A DNA stretch of 64,000 nucleotides from Solimonas sp040066175 (GCF_040066175.1 NZ_JBEAAM010000018.1:1-64000), one strand, 5' to 3'. Shown: positions 8,941-17,546, counted from the stretch's first letter. The notes: generated by a model from the sequence alone, not told the origin. A program made the numbers and translations.

Positions 8941-11055
8941 CTACAGGTCGATGCCGACCATCAGCTCCAGCGTGCGCGCCGGCATCCGGTAGTACTGGCC
9001 ATCGCCAAGTTCGCTCTCGGACACCGGATCGCGCGCGTCGGTCAGGTTGCTGCCGACCAGCTTCAGGTCCCAGCCGTGGAAGCGGTAGCCGAGCATGGCG
9101 TCGATCACGTCGAACGCATCAGCCTTCGACGTGTTGCGCTTGTTCAGATAGCGGTGCCCGGTGTAGGCATAGCTGGCCGCGGCCTGCAGGCCATGGGCCG
9201 GCGCGTACACCAGACCGGCCGATCCGGTGTTGCGCGGCGCCAGCTCCTGGTAGTTGCCGCGCAGCTGCGTGAGCGTGCTGCCGAACAGGCGTTCGTAGTC
9301 GCCGAAGCGCAGGTCGTGGCGCGCGTAGGCGCCGAAGATGCGCAGTGCGTCGAGGACGCGGTAGCTCAGTTCTGCCTCGGCGCCCTTGAAGAACAGCGTG
9401 CCGGCATTGGTCAGACCCGGCGTGCCGTTGACCTCCTGCGGCACGACCAGGTTCTGCATGTTCATGTAGAAGCCGCTGACATCGAACTGCAGGCGGTTGT
9501 CGAGCCAGCGCGTCTTCACGCCCGCTTCGTAGCTGCGCGCGGTTTCCGGCTTGAGGATCTCCGCTTCGGCCTCGGGGCCGAAGTCGATCGCCGCGGGCTT
9601 GAAGGTGTCGCGGTAGTCGGCGAACAGCGTCACGGTGTCACCATCACGCTGCCACGCGCGCCAGCTGATGCCCAGCGTGCCGGACAGGCGCGTCTCGTCG
9701 CGCGTGTCGCGGGCCGGGACGTCGTTGCCGTTGTCGTCCTCGGCTTCGCCGTCGCGCTTCTCCTGCGTGCGGTTCAGGCGCAGGCCGGCGAACAGATCGA
9801 CGCGCTCGACCGGCTGCCATTCGACCTGTCCGTACACGCCCAGGAACGTGCGCTCGTCCTCCAGCTCGTTGCTCGACACCACCGGCCGGCTGCCGCTGCC
9901 GGGCGCGTTGCCGCCCTTCTTCGGATCGACCGAGTAGGTGAAGATGTCCGATGCCTGCTCGCCGCTTCCGAGCAGCGCGTCGGCGCCCCACACCAGGCGC
10001 AGGCCCGGTGACAGCGTCGAAATCAGGTGCGTGTCGAAGTACAGGTCGCTGACCTTGCGGTCCTGGATGAAGCCGCAGGCGTTGTCGCCGCTGTCGGACG
10101 GACGGGTGCCGCCTTCGCAAGCCTCGGCGACGAAGCCGCGGATGATGTCGTTGCTCGTATGCGTCAGCGCCAGCGTCGTCCCCCACTCGCCGAGCGCCGT
10201 CGGACGCACATGCTGGCCGGCGAGGTGGAAGCGGTTCTCGTCGAGCCTGGCGTCGGATGGATTGAAGTTGGCGTCGGTATCGACCGTCGGGTCCAGGCCG
10301 GTGCTGACGCGCGGATACGGGCTCTGCGGCGCCTGGCGCAGCAGCTTGATGTCCACATCGAAGCGCGTGTGGCCGCCCCAGAGGTCGCTGCCCAGGCGAT
10401 AGGCGACGTGTCCACGAGCCAGCTTGGCCTGCTCGTCGGCATAACGCTGGCGCTCGATGTCCGCGGACAGCGACTGCTGCCAGTCGCCGAGCGCCGGCAG
10501 CGCCAGCGCCGCGGCGGCCGCCGCATTGCCGGCGTTGCCGGCGACACCGCCGGCGGACACCGTGGCGCGCTGCGCAGACTGCCCGGCCGGATAATGGATG
10601 ACGTGGATCACGCCGACGAAGGAGGTCGCGCCGTACATCACTGGGGCGGCACCGCGCATGACCTCGATGCGTTCGACGTTGTGCAGGTCCAGCGTGGTCA
10701 GCGCCGGGTTGAAGGCACCGCCCCAGGGCACGTCGTCCACGACCAGCAGGAAGGCATCGAACTCGCGCAGCCCCCAGAACGCCGGCACCGATCCGGCCGG
10801 ACCGGAATCGCCGCCGGGCGAGATCTCGACGCCGGCGACGCCGGCGAGCGCGGTGCGCAGGTCGGCGGCGCCGCGCGCACGCAGCTCGTCACCGCTGATG
10901 ACGCTGACCGAGGCCGGCGTCTCCAGCAGCGGCGTGGCGATGCGCGTGGCGGTGACCTGGACCGCCGGCAGCTGCGCCGGCGCGTCGGCGCGGGCCGGTG
11001 ACGCAGCGGACAAGGCAGCTGCCAGCGCCGGCAGCGCCATCGTGATCTTGTACAT
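8941..11055 (-). CDS. TonB-dependent outer-membrane receptor
   Basis: Outer-membrane gated-channel protein; the ligand cannot be read from sequence. I place the start at ATG 11055 (MYKITMALPALAAALSAAS), giving 704 residues and a clear signal peptide ending near ARADA. VQVTATR follows, at the place where the TonB box is expected. The plug domain has LLETPASVSVISGDELRARG, AGVAGVEI and YGATSFVGVIHVIHYP. The rest is a 22-strand-type barrel with alternating aromatic residues, ending in LELMVGIDL rather than the usual terminal Phe. A sigma-70-like promoter sits 50-80 bp upstream. No transporter, ferric reductase or TonB-ExbBD gene is adjacent. Confidence 0.93.
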   Translation of the reverse strand: MYKITMALPALAAALSAASPARADAPAQLPAVQVTATRIATPLLETPASVSVISGDELRARGAADLRTALAGVAGVEISPGGDSGPAGSVPAFWGLREFDAFLLVVDDVPWGGAFNPALTTLDLHNVERIEVMRGAAPVMYGATSFVGVIHVIHYPAGQSAQRATVSAGGVAGNAGNAAAAAALALPALGDWQQSLSADIERQRYADEQAKLARGHVAYRLGSDLWGGHTRFDVDIKLLRQAPQSPYPRVSTGLDPTVDTDANFNPSDARLDENRFHLAGQHVRPTALGEWGTTLALTHTSNDIIRGFVAEACEGGTRPSDSGDNACGFIQDRKVSDLYFDTHLISTLSPGLRLVWGADALLGSGEQASDIFTYSVDPKKGGNAPGSGSRPVVSSNELEDERTFLGVYGQVEWQPVERVDLFAGLRLNRTQEKRDGEAEDDNGNDVPARDTRDETRLSGTLGISWRAWQRDGDTVTLFADYRDTFKPAAIDFGPEAEAEILKPETARSYEAGVKTRWLDNRLQFDVSGFYMNMQNLVVPQEVNGTPGLTNAGTLFFKGAEAELSYRVLDALRIFGAYARHDLRFGDYERLFGSTLTQLRGNYQELAPRNTGSAGLVYAPAHGLQAAASYAYTGHRYLNKRNTSKADAFDVIDAMLGYRFHGWDLKLVGSNLTDARDPVSESELGDGQYYRMPARTLELMVGIDL

Positions 11056-11110
11056 GATTTCCCCCGAATGATGGTCGTCACGGCGGGCGCAGCTCGCCCG
11101 TGCCGGCAGC

Positions 11111-11139
11111 ATTCTGGCGATTTGTTAGTGAATTGTTAA
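11111..11139 (-). promoter_or_regulatory. Sigma-70-type promoter for the TonB-dependent receptor
   Basis: Read on the minus strand: TTAACA (11139-11134), 17-nt spacer, CAGAAT (11116-11111). The surrounding 40 bases are conspicuously AT-rich compared with the rest of the window. The predicted transcript start near 11104 leaves a leader of about 50 nt with no recognisable riboswitch; a Fur box was not evident. Confidence 0.5.
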
Positions 11140-11184
11140 TAGTGGAAACCGCCCAGCACACCCCGGAGATGCCGCAACCGGCAC

Positions 11185-11940
11185 TCAGTCGAGGCGGGCG
11201 AAGACTTCGCGCATCAGCTCGGTCGCCCGCGCACGCGGATCGCGGCGGATGCGCGCCTCTTCCGCGGCGATCATGTAGAAGATGCCATCGAGAGTCTTCG
11301 CGGTGACGAACGCATCGAGGTCGGTGCCTTCGACGCCGGCCGCCCGCAGGATCGGCCCGTAGTCGGCCATCAGTGCCTTGTACTTCTGTGTCGCACCGGC
11401 CTGCTGCGTCGCCGCCGCCACTTTCAGCCGCAGCTGCGCCTCCAGCGCGGGCCCCGAAGTGCGCCGCAGGTACTGCGTCGCCGCGTCGTCCCCGCCCTGG
11501 AGCACGCCGCGCACATCTTCGATCGTCATCTGCCGGATCGCTTCGGAGAAATACCGTGCGGCCTGCGGCGCGGCCTGCTCGGCGGCACTGTTGAGCGCCA
11601 GGTGGAAGGCGTCGAGCGCCTGGTTGAGTCCGGCCCGGCGCAGGGTGCTCTCCGCCTTCGCCAGACCGGCCGGCAGCGGAATGCGCACGGCCGCGTTGCT
11701 CCAGAAGCCATTGGGCCGGCCGAGGACGGCGAGCGCGGCCTCGACCCCCTGCTGCAGGGAATCACGCAGGGCAGCGTCGATCTGCGCGTCGCCGAGTGTC
11801 GCCACGGACGGTGGCGGGCTGGCCGGCGCCGGTCCGGCGGCGCCCGGATCGTAGGCCGCGCAGCCGCTCAGCAGAGCCAGCGGCAGGACCCAGGCCGTCA
11901 TCCGGATCATCGTGTGAGACTTCGTCATGTCTGTACGCAT
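11185..11940 (-). CDS. DUF4197 family lipoprotein
   Basis: 251 residues from ATG 11940 (MRTDMTKSHTMIRM); starts at 11928 and 11910 are also possible, but GGGCGGAAG lies at a reasonable distance before 11940. The N-terminus is a lipoprotein signal with lipobox LLSGC, placing the mature protein on the periplasmic side of a membrane. The body matches DUF4197: DAALRDSLQQGVEAALAVLG, FWSNAAVRIPLPAGLAKAESTLR, then MTIEDVRGVLQGGDDAATQYLR and a C-terminal KTLDGIFYMIAAEEARIRRDPRARAT region. The family has no established function. It is followed on the same strand by nothing (the TonB receptor promoter lies downstream) and preceded by the PHP gene 16 bp away, so it may be second in that transcript. Confidence 0.88.
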   Translation of the reverse strand: MRTDMTKSHTMIRMTAWVLPLALLSGCAAYDPGAAGPAPASPPPSVATLGDAQIDAALRDSLQQGVEAALAVLGRPNGFWSNAAVRIPLPAGLAKAESTLRRAGLNQALDAFHLALNSAAEQAAPQAARYFSEAIRQMTIEDVRGVLQGGDDAATQYLRRTSGPALEAQLRLKVAAATQQAGATQKYKALMADYGPILRAAGVEGTDLDAFVTAKTLDGIFYMIAAEEARIRRDPRARATELMREVFARLD

Positions 11941-11956
11941 CGGAAGCTTCCGCCCG

Positions 11957-13642
11957 TCACGGCGCCTTGAGGAAGATCGGATTGCCCAGTGTAGTGCGCG
12001 ACGTCGCGTCGCGCGTCTGGATCCGCCACATCGTGCCCAGCGGCCCCTCGCCGAGCGGCACACGGAAGGCCGGCAGGCGGATGACGAACGGATCCGAAAC
12101 GATCGGCACCGCCATGAACAGGACGCCATCGCGCAGCACTTCGAGCAGCTGGGACTGACCGCCGGTGACGACGATGTCCAGCGTCACCGTTTCGCCATCG
12201 CCGACTTCGAGCGTGTCGCCGAAGATCGCGCGACGACCGTCGGCGGTGGTCGCGGAGAACTCGAGCGCCGGGCTGCCCTCGACACCGCGCGTGCGCACGT
12301 AGGCATGCCCGGCCCTGATCGCCGCGCTGAGCGCCGTGCGCGACAGCGTCTCTGCGTACACCGCCGTGACCGACGAACCATAGCCGCGGCGCCGGCGCTC
12401 GGCCGCGTCCGGTTCGACGCCCTTGGAATCCGAGCCGGACACGCCGGTGATGCGATGGCCCTGGCGCAGATGGTCCTCCCAGAGCTGGATCGCCGTGGTC
12501 ATGAACGGGTTTTCGATCTGCCCCGCCGGCAGGGGCAGGCCGATATCGCCGGCGGTGGCGATGACCGGGCCGTTGAGGATCTCGATCGTATCGACCTGGT
12601 TCCAGTCGATCGCATCGCCGAGCGTGAACTCGCAGCCGCGGCAGAAATTGGCGAACAGCGGACCGGGGAAGCTGGTCGGGTGATTGACCTGGAACAGCGC
12701 ACCGTCGGCCTTGGCGTCGCGCTGGATGCCGCCCAGGCTCACGTCCTCGAAGCCGTGCCGGTACTCGAAGGTCGAGGGCGTCTCGCCGTGCGTCGTCGCA
12801 TGACCGAAGTAGGTGATGATCTCGCGCCCCGGCCAGATCAGCAGGTCGGGGTTGGCGCGCTGCACCGCGCCCAGCGTGCGCCAGTGCTGGCCGGTCACGT
12901 ACTCGGTGACCATCAGGAAATCGAGCTGCGCGGCACGCGCCTGCGCGATGAAATCGTCCCAGTCCGGCGCATGCGGATTCGAGTGGAAGGCGTGCATGTG
13001 GAAGTCGCCGTGATACCAGCCGGGTTCGGGCCGCGCGACGTGCGCGGCGTCCACCGGGTCGTCGGCCGGCGTCAGGCCGCCGCCGGCCTTGCATGCGATG
13101 CGCACGGTCCAGTCGGCGCCATCCGGCCCGACCGCCGCGATACCCAGCTCGGCGAACCACGTGCCGGGCAAGATCGGTCCCGGCAGATAGCCGCGCTCGG
13201 CCGCGCCGGCCTCGACGAACACCGGCGGCTGGTCCAGATCGATGCGGCCCTGGCGCGAGCCGGACCAGCCGCGGAAGCCGTCGCGCGCGCGGTAGCCGTG
13301 CGCATCCCAAAGGCCCAGGTCGAAGGTCGTCGCGGTCAGCGGCGTGCCCGGCAGCGTGCCGCTCTCGGACCAGCCGTAAGCCAGTTCCACGCGGCCGGTG
13401 CCGGAGGCCACCGTGAACGGCAGCATGCGGTAGGTCCGCGCCTGGTCCGGTCCGGCGTGGCCCGCATACTCGACCGCCGGGCCGCCCGGCACGCAGGCGC
13501 TCGCCGGCGGCGTCGGATCGGGAGTCGCGGTCGGCGCGGGCGTGGCCACGGCCGCCGACCGGCTGCCGCCGCCACAGGCACCCAGCCCCAGCGCGAGCAG
13601 CAGCGCGAAGCCTACGGACATGCACGGGCGCGGCAGAGTCAT
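11957..13642 (-). CDS. Exported CehA/McbA-type PHP-domain metallohydrolase
   Basis: 561-residue lipoprotein (signal peptide with lipobox GLGAC near residue 22) carrying a PHP-type phosphoesterase/metallohydrolase domain. Metal-binding motifs are visible: GDFHMHAFHSN (HxH), EYVTGQHW, WPGREIITYFGHATTHG, VNHPTSFPG and GVSGSDSKG. A Thr/Pro-rich linker (about residues 32-48) follows the lipidation site. The C-terminal 120 residues look like a beta-sandwich. Bacterial CehA and McbA hydrolyse carbaryl ester-type substrates, but family members vary and the substrate here is unknown. The start codon at 13642 is preceded by TAGAAT exactly 6 nt upstream, so the mRNA may be leaderless. Confidence 0.88.
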   Translation of the reverse strand: MTLPRPCMSVGFALLLALGLGACGGGSRSAAVATPAPTATPDPTPPASACVPGGPAVEYAGHAGPDQARTYRMLPFTVASGTGRVELAYGWSESGTLPGTPLTATTFDLGLWDAHGYRARDGFRGWSGSRQGRIDLDQPPVFVEAGAAERGYLPGPILPGTWFAELGIAAVGPDGADWTVRIACKAGGGLTPADDPVDAAHVARPEPGWYHGDFHMHAFHSNPHAPDWDDFIAQARAAQLDFLMVTEYVTGQHWRTLGAVQRANPDLLIWPGREIITYFGHATTHGETPSTFEYRHGFEDVSLGGIQRDAKADGALFQVNHPTSFPGPLFANFCRGCEFTLGDAIDWNQVDTIEILNGPVIATAGDIGLPLPAGQIENPFMTTAIQLWEDHLRQGHRITGVSGSDSKGVEPDAAERRRRGYGSSVTAVYAETLSRTALSAAIRAGHAYVRTRGVEGSPALEFSATTADGRRAIFGDTLEVGDGETVTLDIVVTGGQSQLLEVLRDGVLFMAVPIVSDPFVIRLPAFRVPLGEGPLGTMWRIQTRDATSRTTLGNPIFLKAP

Positions 13643-13648
13643 GCGGTG

Positions 13649-13654
13649 ATTCTA
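13649..13654 (-). promoter_or_regulatory. -10 element, leaderless configuration, for the PHP gene
   Basis: On the minus strand TAGAAT is followed by CACCGC and then the ATG at 13642. That spacing would place the transcription start on or next to the A of the start codon. No clear -35 is visible. Confidence 0.45.
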
Positions 13655-13677
13655 CGATCCGCGTGCGACGGCTTGGT

Positions 13678-13683
13678 TATGCT
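13678..13683 (+). promoter_or_regulatory. -10 element, leaderless configuration, for the HSL-type hydrolase
   Basis: TATGCT followed by TCGCGC and ATG at 13690. With the opposing TAGAAT at 13649-13654 it forms a compact divergent promoter region in only 47 bp. No convincing -35 is present. Confidence 0.42.
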
Positions 13684-13689
13684 TCGCGC

Positions 13690-14604
13690 ATGAACAAGAC
13701 CCTTTCGCTGCGCTCGCACGTCCTGCGCCTGATCGTCCGCTGGCTGATCGCCCCCACCGTCAGCGGCACGGCGCCGGTCGCCGTCCGGCGCCGCCAGCTC
13801 GAACGGCTGACGAAGCTGTCACGCCTGCCGTTGCCGTCCGGGACACAGATCGAGGCGACGACGCTCGGCGGTGCGCCGGCCCTGCGGGCACGCAATACGC
13901 GCGTGGCATGCCGACGCACGGTGCTCTATCTGCACGGCGGCGCCTATGCCGTCGGCTCGACCGAGGTCTATCGCGAGTTCACCGCGCATCTGGCACGCGC
14001 CTGGCAGGCACAGGTCTATGCCATCGACTACCGGCTCGCGCCGGAACATCCCTACCCGGCGGCGCTCGACGATGCCCTGGCCGCCTACCAGGCCCTGCTG
14101 CAGCAGGGCGTCACGGCCGCGGAGCTGGTGGTCGCCGGCGACTCCGCCGGCGGCAACCTGAGCCTCGCGCTGGCGCTGCGCCTGCGTGACGCCGGCCTGC
14201 CGCTGCCGGCCCGGCTGGTGCTGCTGTCGCCGTGGACGGACATGACGGTCAGCGGCCCGTCGGCGGCGGACAAGCCGCGCGACGACATGCTGATCACCGC
14301 CAGCATCCGCCGCGCGGCGCAGGACTACCTCGCCGGCGCCGATGCGCGGGCGCCGCTCGTGTCGCCGCTGTTCGCCGACCTGCGTGGCCTGCCGCCGACG
14401 CTGATCCAGGCCACCGACACCGAGATCCTGCTCGACGACGCGCGCCGCCTCGCGCAAGCGATGCGCGAGGCCCGGGTGCCGGTCGAGCTGCGTGTGTGGC
14501 CGGGCCTGTGGCACGTCTGGCCGTTGTTCGCCGGCAAGCTGCCGGAAGCCGATGCCGCCGTCGCCGAAGCCGCGGCCTTCCTCGACGGCCGGCGCGTCGC
14601 ATGA
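13690..14604 (+). CDS. Alpha/beta hydrolase, hormone-sensitive-lipase (HSL) family
   Basis: 304 residues from ATG 13690 (MNKTLSLRSHV). Carboxylesterase/lipase of the bacterial HSL (family IV) group: oxyanion-hole motif HGGAYAVGS, nucleophile elbow GDSAGG, catalytic Asp in ATDTEILLDDARRLA and His in GLWHVWPLF. The N-terminal cap helix region is also typical. No signal peptide is obvious. The stop overlaps the start of the next gene (ATGA), so the two hydrolases form a translationally coupled pair. Natural substrate unknown; short-chain esters are the usual in vitro substrates of the family. Confidence 0.93.
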   Translation: MNKTLSLRSHVLRLIVRWLIAPTVSGTAPVAVRRRQLERLTKLSRLPLPSGTQIEATTLGGAPALRARNTRVACRRTVLYLHGGAYAVGSTEVYREFTAHLARAWQAQVYAIDYRLAPEHPYPAALDDALAAYQALLQQGVTAAELVVAGDSAGGNLSLALALRLRDAGLPLPARLVLLSPWTDMTVSGPSAADKPRDDMLITASIRRAAQDYLAGADARAPLVSPLFADLRGLPPTLIQATDTEILLDDARRLAQAMREARVPVELRVWPGLWHVWPLFAGKLPEADAAVAEAAAFLDGRRVA

Positions 14605-15494
14605 GCCTGAGCCGCTGGCGCGACACCGGCGAGCGCTTCGATTTCAAGGGGCATTCGATCTTCCATCACCGGCACGGCGCCGGTGCCGCGGCGCTGTTGC
14701 TGATCCACGGCTTTCCGACCTCGTCCTGGGACTGGGAGCCGATCTGGCCCGGTCTGTGCGCGGAGTTCCAGCACGTGTTGGCACCGGACCTGCTCGGTTT
14801 CGGTTTCTCCGAACGTCCGCCCGGCCACCGCTACTCGCTGATCGAGCAGGCGGATCTGTGCGAGGCCTTGTTGAACCGTTTCGGCGTCACCACCGTGCAC
14901 CTGCTGGCCCACGATTACGGCGACAGCGTCGCCCAGGAGCTGCTGGCGCGCGATCTGGAACGCGGCGGCAGCGGACTGCGCATCGGCTCGGCGGTGCTGC
15001 TCAACGGCGGCCTGTTCCCCGAGGCGCACCGTGCCACCGGGACGCAGAAGCTGCTCAAGAGCCCGCTCGGACCGCTCGCCGCGCGGCTGATGAACGAGCG
15101 CAGCTTCGGCCGGTCGTTCGCCAAGGTGTTCGGCCCGGAGACACGGCCTTCGCCGATCGAGCTGCACGATTTCTGGCAGATCGTCTCGCAGAACGACGGC
15201 CGCCGCGCGCTGCCGCGCCTGCTGCGCTATATCGACGAACGCCGCCGTCAGCGCGAGCGATGGGTCGGCGCACTGGTCCACGCGCGCATGCCGCTGCGCC
15301 TGATCAACGGCCCCGCGGACCCGGTTTCCGGCCAGCACATGGCCGATCGTTACCGCGAACTGGTCCCCCATCCCGACGTCGTGCTGCTGCCCGGCATCGG
15401 CCACTACCCGCAAGTCGAGGCGCCCGACCGCACGCTGCGCGCCATTCTCGACTTCCACCGCAGGCGCGTCGCACCGGCCGCAGCAGGCGGCTGA
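14601..15494 (+). CDS. MEST-like alpha/beta hydrolase with Asp nucleophile
   Basis: 297-residue hydrolase of the epoxide-hydrolase/haloalkane-dehalogenase branch. HGFPTSSWDWEPIW gives the oxyanion hole; LLAHDYGDSVAQELLAR places an Asp, not Ser, at the nucleophile elbow; the C-terminal HYPQVEAP carries the His. Beyond the fold, several blocks match what I remember of the vertebrate imprinted protein MEST/PEG1: HDYGD-VAQELL, LNGG-FPE-HR, VFGP-TRPS, YI-RR-RWVGAL and HYPQ-E. A MEST-family assignment is therefore better than a generic haloalkane dehalogenase. Start overlaps the upstream hydrolase stop by 4 bp (ATGA). The enzymatic activity of this group is not well established. Confidence 0.85.
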   Translation: MSLSRWRDTGERFDFKGHSIFHHRHGAGAAALLLIHGFPTSSWDWEPIWPGLCAEFQHVLAPDLLGFGFSERPPGHRYSLIEQADLCEALLNRFGVTTVHLLAHDYGDSVAQELLARDLERGGSGLRIGSAVLLNGGLFPEAHRATGTQKLLKSPLGPLAARLMNERSFGRSFAKVFGPETRPSPIELHDFWQIVSQNDGRRALPRLLRYIDERRRQRERWVGALVHARMPLRLINGPADPVSGQHMADRYRELVPHPDVVLLPGIGHYPQVEAPDRTLRAILDFHRRRVAPAAAGG

Positions 15495-15519
15495 CACGAC
15501 CGGGGCGCGGCACTATGCT
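15491..15519 (+). promoter_or_regulatory. Sigma-70-type promoter for the kinase gene
   Basis: CTGACA (15491-15496), 17-nt spacer, TATGCT (15514-15519). It overlaps the stop codon of the MEST-like gene. The predicted transcript start leaves a leader of about 20 nt before ATG 15546. Confidence 0.55.
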
Positions 15520-15545
15520 GCCCGCCTGATCCCTGCGCGCACCGC

Positions 15546-16877
15546 ATGACCGACACCACCGCCGTCACCGAATCCGGCCGGCCGAGCCGCTTCCCCGACC
15601 AGCCGCCCGAACGCATCGGCAAGTACGAGGTGCGCGGCGAGGTCGGCCGCGGCGGCTGCGGCGTCGTTTACAAGGGCTTCGATCCGTTCGTGCAGCGCGA
15701 CGTGGCGCTCAAGGTCGCGCTGCAGGATGCCGCGCTGCGCAGCGACGAGGCGCACACGCGCGCGTTCTTCGCCGAGGCGCACGCCGCCGGCATGCTGCAG
15801 CATCCGAACATCGTCGCGCTCTACGACGCCGGCGTCGAAGGCGACCTCAGCTATATCGTGATGGAGTTCATCGACGGCGAAACCCTGCTGCCGATGTGCC
15901 GGCCGAACACGGCGCGCATGCCGCTCGAACAGGTGGTCGATATCGGCTACAAATGCGCCAAGGCGCTGGACTACGCGCACGGCAAGGGCGTCCTGCATCG
16001 CGACATCAAGCCGAGCAACATCATGTTGACCCGCGACGGCACGCCCAAGCTGATGGACTTCTCGATCGCCGAGATCCGCAGCGCCGAGCAGGACGACAGC
16101 CCGCGCTCGGTCATCGGCTCCCCGCCGTACATGTCGCCGGAACAGATCGCGCGCGCGCCGATGGGCCCGCCCAGCGATCTGTACTCGCTCGGCGCGGTGC
16201 TGTTCCAGCTGCTGACCGGCACGCCGCCGTTCACGCATGCACAGATCCCCGAACTGTTCCGCGCGATCCGCAACCAGCCGGCGCCGGACGTCCACGACCT
16301 GCGCCCGGACGTGCCGGAGGCGCTGTCGGACACCGTTGCGCGGCTGCTGCTCAAGGATCCGGCGCAGCGCTTCCAGACCGGGGCGGAACTGGCGTCGATC
16401 CTGTCACGCCTGTTCGACCAGCTGCACAGCGTCGGCCAGCAGGTCAGCCGCCGCGAGTCGCGCGACTCGCTGCGCCGCCTGCACTTCTTCAACGCCTTCA
16501 GCGACGACCAGATCGACGAGATCCTCAACGCCAGCACGATGATGACCTACGCCCCCGGACAGACGCTGATCGAGGAGGGCGAGATCGACAACGCGCTGTA
16601 TCTGCTCGCGCGCGGCAGCGCCGACGTGCTCAAGGGCGGCAAGCCGATCGGCCGGCTCGACAAGGGCGACTGCGTCGGCGAAGTCGGCTTTCTGACCGCC
16701 GCGCGCCGCACCGCCACCGTCGTCGCCGCCACGCCCGTGCTCGCGCTGAAGGTCAACGCCGCGCTCATGGACCAGGTGTCGCGCGACTGCCAGCTGCGCT
16801 TCTACAAGGTCTTCACCGAGACGTTGATCTACCGTCTTTCGCTGACCAGTGCCAAACTCTCCGCTCTGTCGGCCTGA
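15546..16877 (+). CDS. Ser/Thr protein kinase fused to a cyclic-nucleotide-binding domain
   Basis: 443 residues, two domains. Residues about 24-290 are a Hanks-type kinase: GRGGCGVVYKG (P-loop), VALKVAL (Lys), catalytic loop LHRDIKPSNIML, metal loop LMDFSIAEI in which the usual DFG is DFS, then GSPPYMSPEQ. Residues about 310-430 are a cNMP-binding (Crp/PKA-R-like) domain with LIEEGEIDNALYLLARGSADV and the phosphate cassette GEVGFLTAARRTATVVA, whose Arg is retained. No transmembrane segment is seen, so it is cytosolic. The layout suggests cNMP-gated or autoinhibited phosphorylation; which nucleotide, and whether it binds one, is unknown. Next gene is 82 bp downstream. Confidence 0.93.
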   Translation: MTDTTAVTESGRPSRFPDQPPERIGKYEVRGEVGRGGCGVVYKGFDPFVQRDVALKVALQDAALRSDEAHTRAFFAEAHAAGMLQHPNIVALYDAGVEGDLSYIVMEFIDGETLLPMCRPNTARMPLEQVVDIGYKCAKALDYAHGKGVLHRDIKPSNIMLTRDGTPKLMDFSIAEIRSAEQDDSPRSVIGSPPYMSPEQIARAPMGPPSDLYSLGAVLFQLLTGTPPFTHAQIPELFRAIRNQPAPDVHDLRPDVPEALSDTVARLLLKDPAQRFQTGAELASILSRLFDQLHSVGQQVSRRESRDSLRRLHFFNAFSDDQIDEILNASTMMTYAPGQTLIEEGEIDNALYLLARGSADVLKGGKPIGRLDKGDCVGEVGFLTAARRTATVVAATPVLALKVNAALMDQVSRDCQLRFYKVFTETLIYRLSLTSAKLSALSA

Positions 16878-16959
16878 AGCACCCGGGTGCGCCACATTCA
16901 GCCGGCACTCAGCGGCGGGATTTAGGCTGCGCCGCATCTGGTCCACCAAGGGGGTTGTC

Positions 16960-17529
16960 GTGAAACACCTGTCGTTCCTGCCCATCGTTACCATCGGTGT
17001 TCTGGCGCTGACGCTCGCCGCCTGTTCTCCGGACAATCCGCTGCCGGCGCCGACACCGACGCCCACCCCCACGCCGACGGCGGTGCCGACGCCGGAGCCC
17101 ACGCCGGAGCCGACTGCGACGCCGCGTCCGACCGCACGGCCCACCGCCAAGCCGGCGGCGGCACGGCCGGCGCCGGTGCCCGTACAGCCGGCGATCTGCG
17201 CCAGCTGCGGCACGGTGTCGTCGATCACGGAGGTCGAACAGAAGGGCGAAGGCAGCGGTGCGGGCGCGGTCGCCGGTGCGGTCGCCGGTGGTGTCGCCGG
17301 CCATCAGTTCGGCAAGGGCAAGGGCAAGGACGCGGCCACGGCGGCCGGCGCGATCCTGGGCGCCATCGCCGGTCACCAGATCGAGAAGGAAGTCCGCTCG
17401 TACAAGACCTACGACGTCGCGGTGACGATGGAGGATGGCAGCTCGCGCGTGATCAACGTGACCGATCTCGGCGGCCTGTCGGTCGGCGCCAGGGTGCGCG
17501 TCGAGGGCAACAACATCTACCTGCGCTAG
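16960..17529 (+). CDS. Glycine-zipper 2TM lipoprotein with Pro/Thr linker
   Basis: 189 residues from GTG 16960, preceded by AAGGGGG. The N-terminus is a lipoprotein signal (LTLAAC, Cys near residue 21). Residues about 25-65 are a low-complexity Pro-Thr/Pro-Glu linker of PT repeats, likely spanning periplasm or cell wall. Residues about 95-135 form the glycine zipper (GAGAVAGAVAGGVAGHQFGKG and AGAILGAIAGHQIEKE), as in SlyB/PcP and RcnB-type envelope proteins. The C-terminal 45 residues (VAVTMEDGSSRVINVTDLGG) are a small beta-rich tail also seen in this family. It ends at a good terminator. Probable outer-membrane integrity or stress lipoprotein; precise role unknown. Confidence 0.88.
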   Translation: MKHLSFLPIVTIGVLALTLAACSPDNPLPAPTPTPTPTPTAVPTPEPTPEPTATPRPTARPTAKPAAARPAPVPVQPAICASCGTVSSITEVEQKGEGSGAGAVAGAVAGGVAGHQFGKGKGKDAATAAGAILGAIAGHQIEKEVRSYKTYDVAVTMEDGSSRVINVTDLGGLSVGARVRVEGNNIYLR

Positions 17530-17546
17530 CCGCAGCTTGCTGGCCC

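Noticed and set aside
11056..11184. Possible cobalamin or other riboswitch upstream of the TonB-dependent receptor
   Set aside because: The leader is only about 50 nt and no B12-box-like or other recognisable core is present.
17040..17170. Pro-Thr repeat region as a DNA microsatellite of separate interest
   Set aside because: It is a coding low-complexity linker in a lipoprotein, common for cell-envelope proteins, with codons varied enough to show no perfect DNA repeat expansion.
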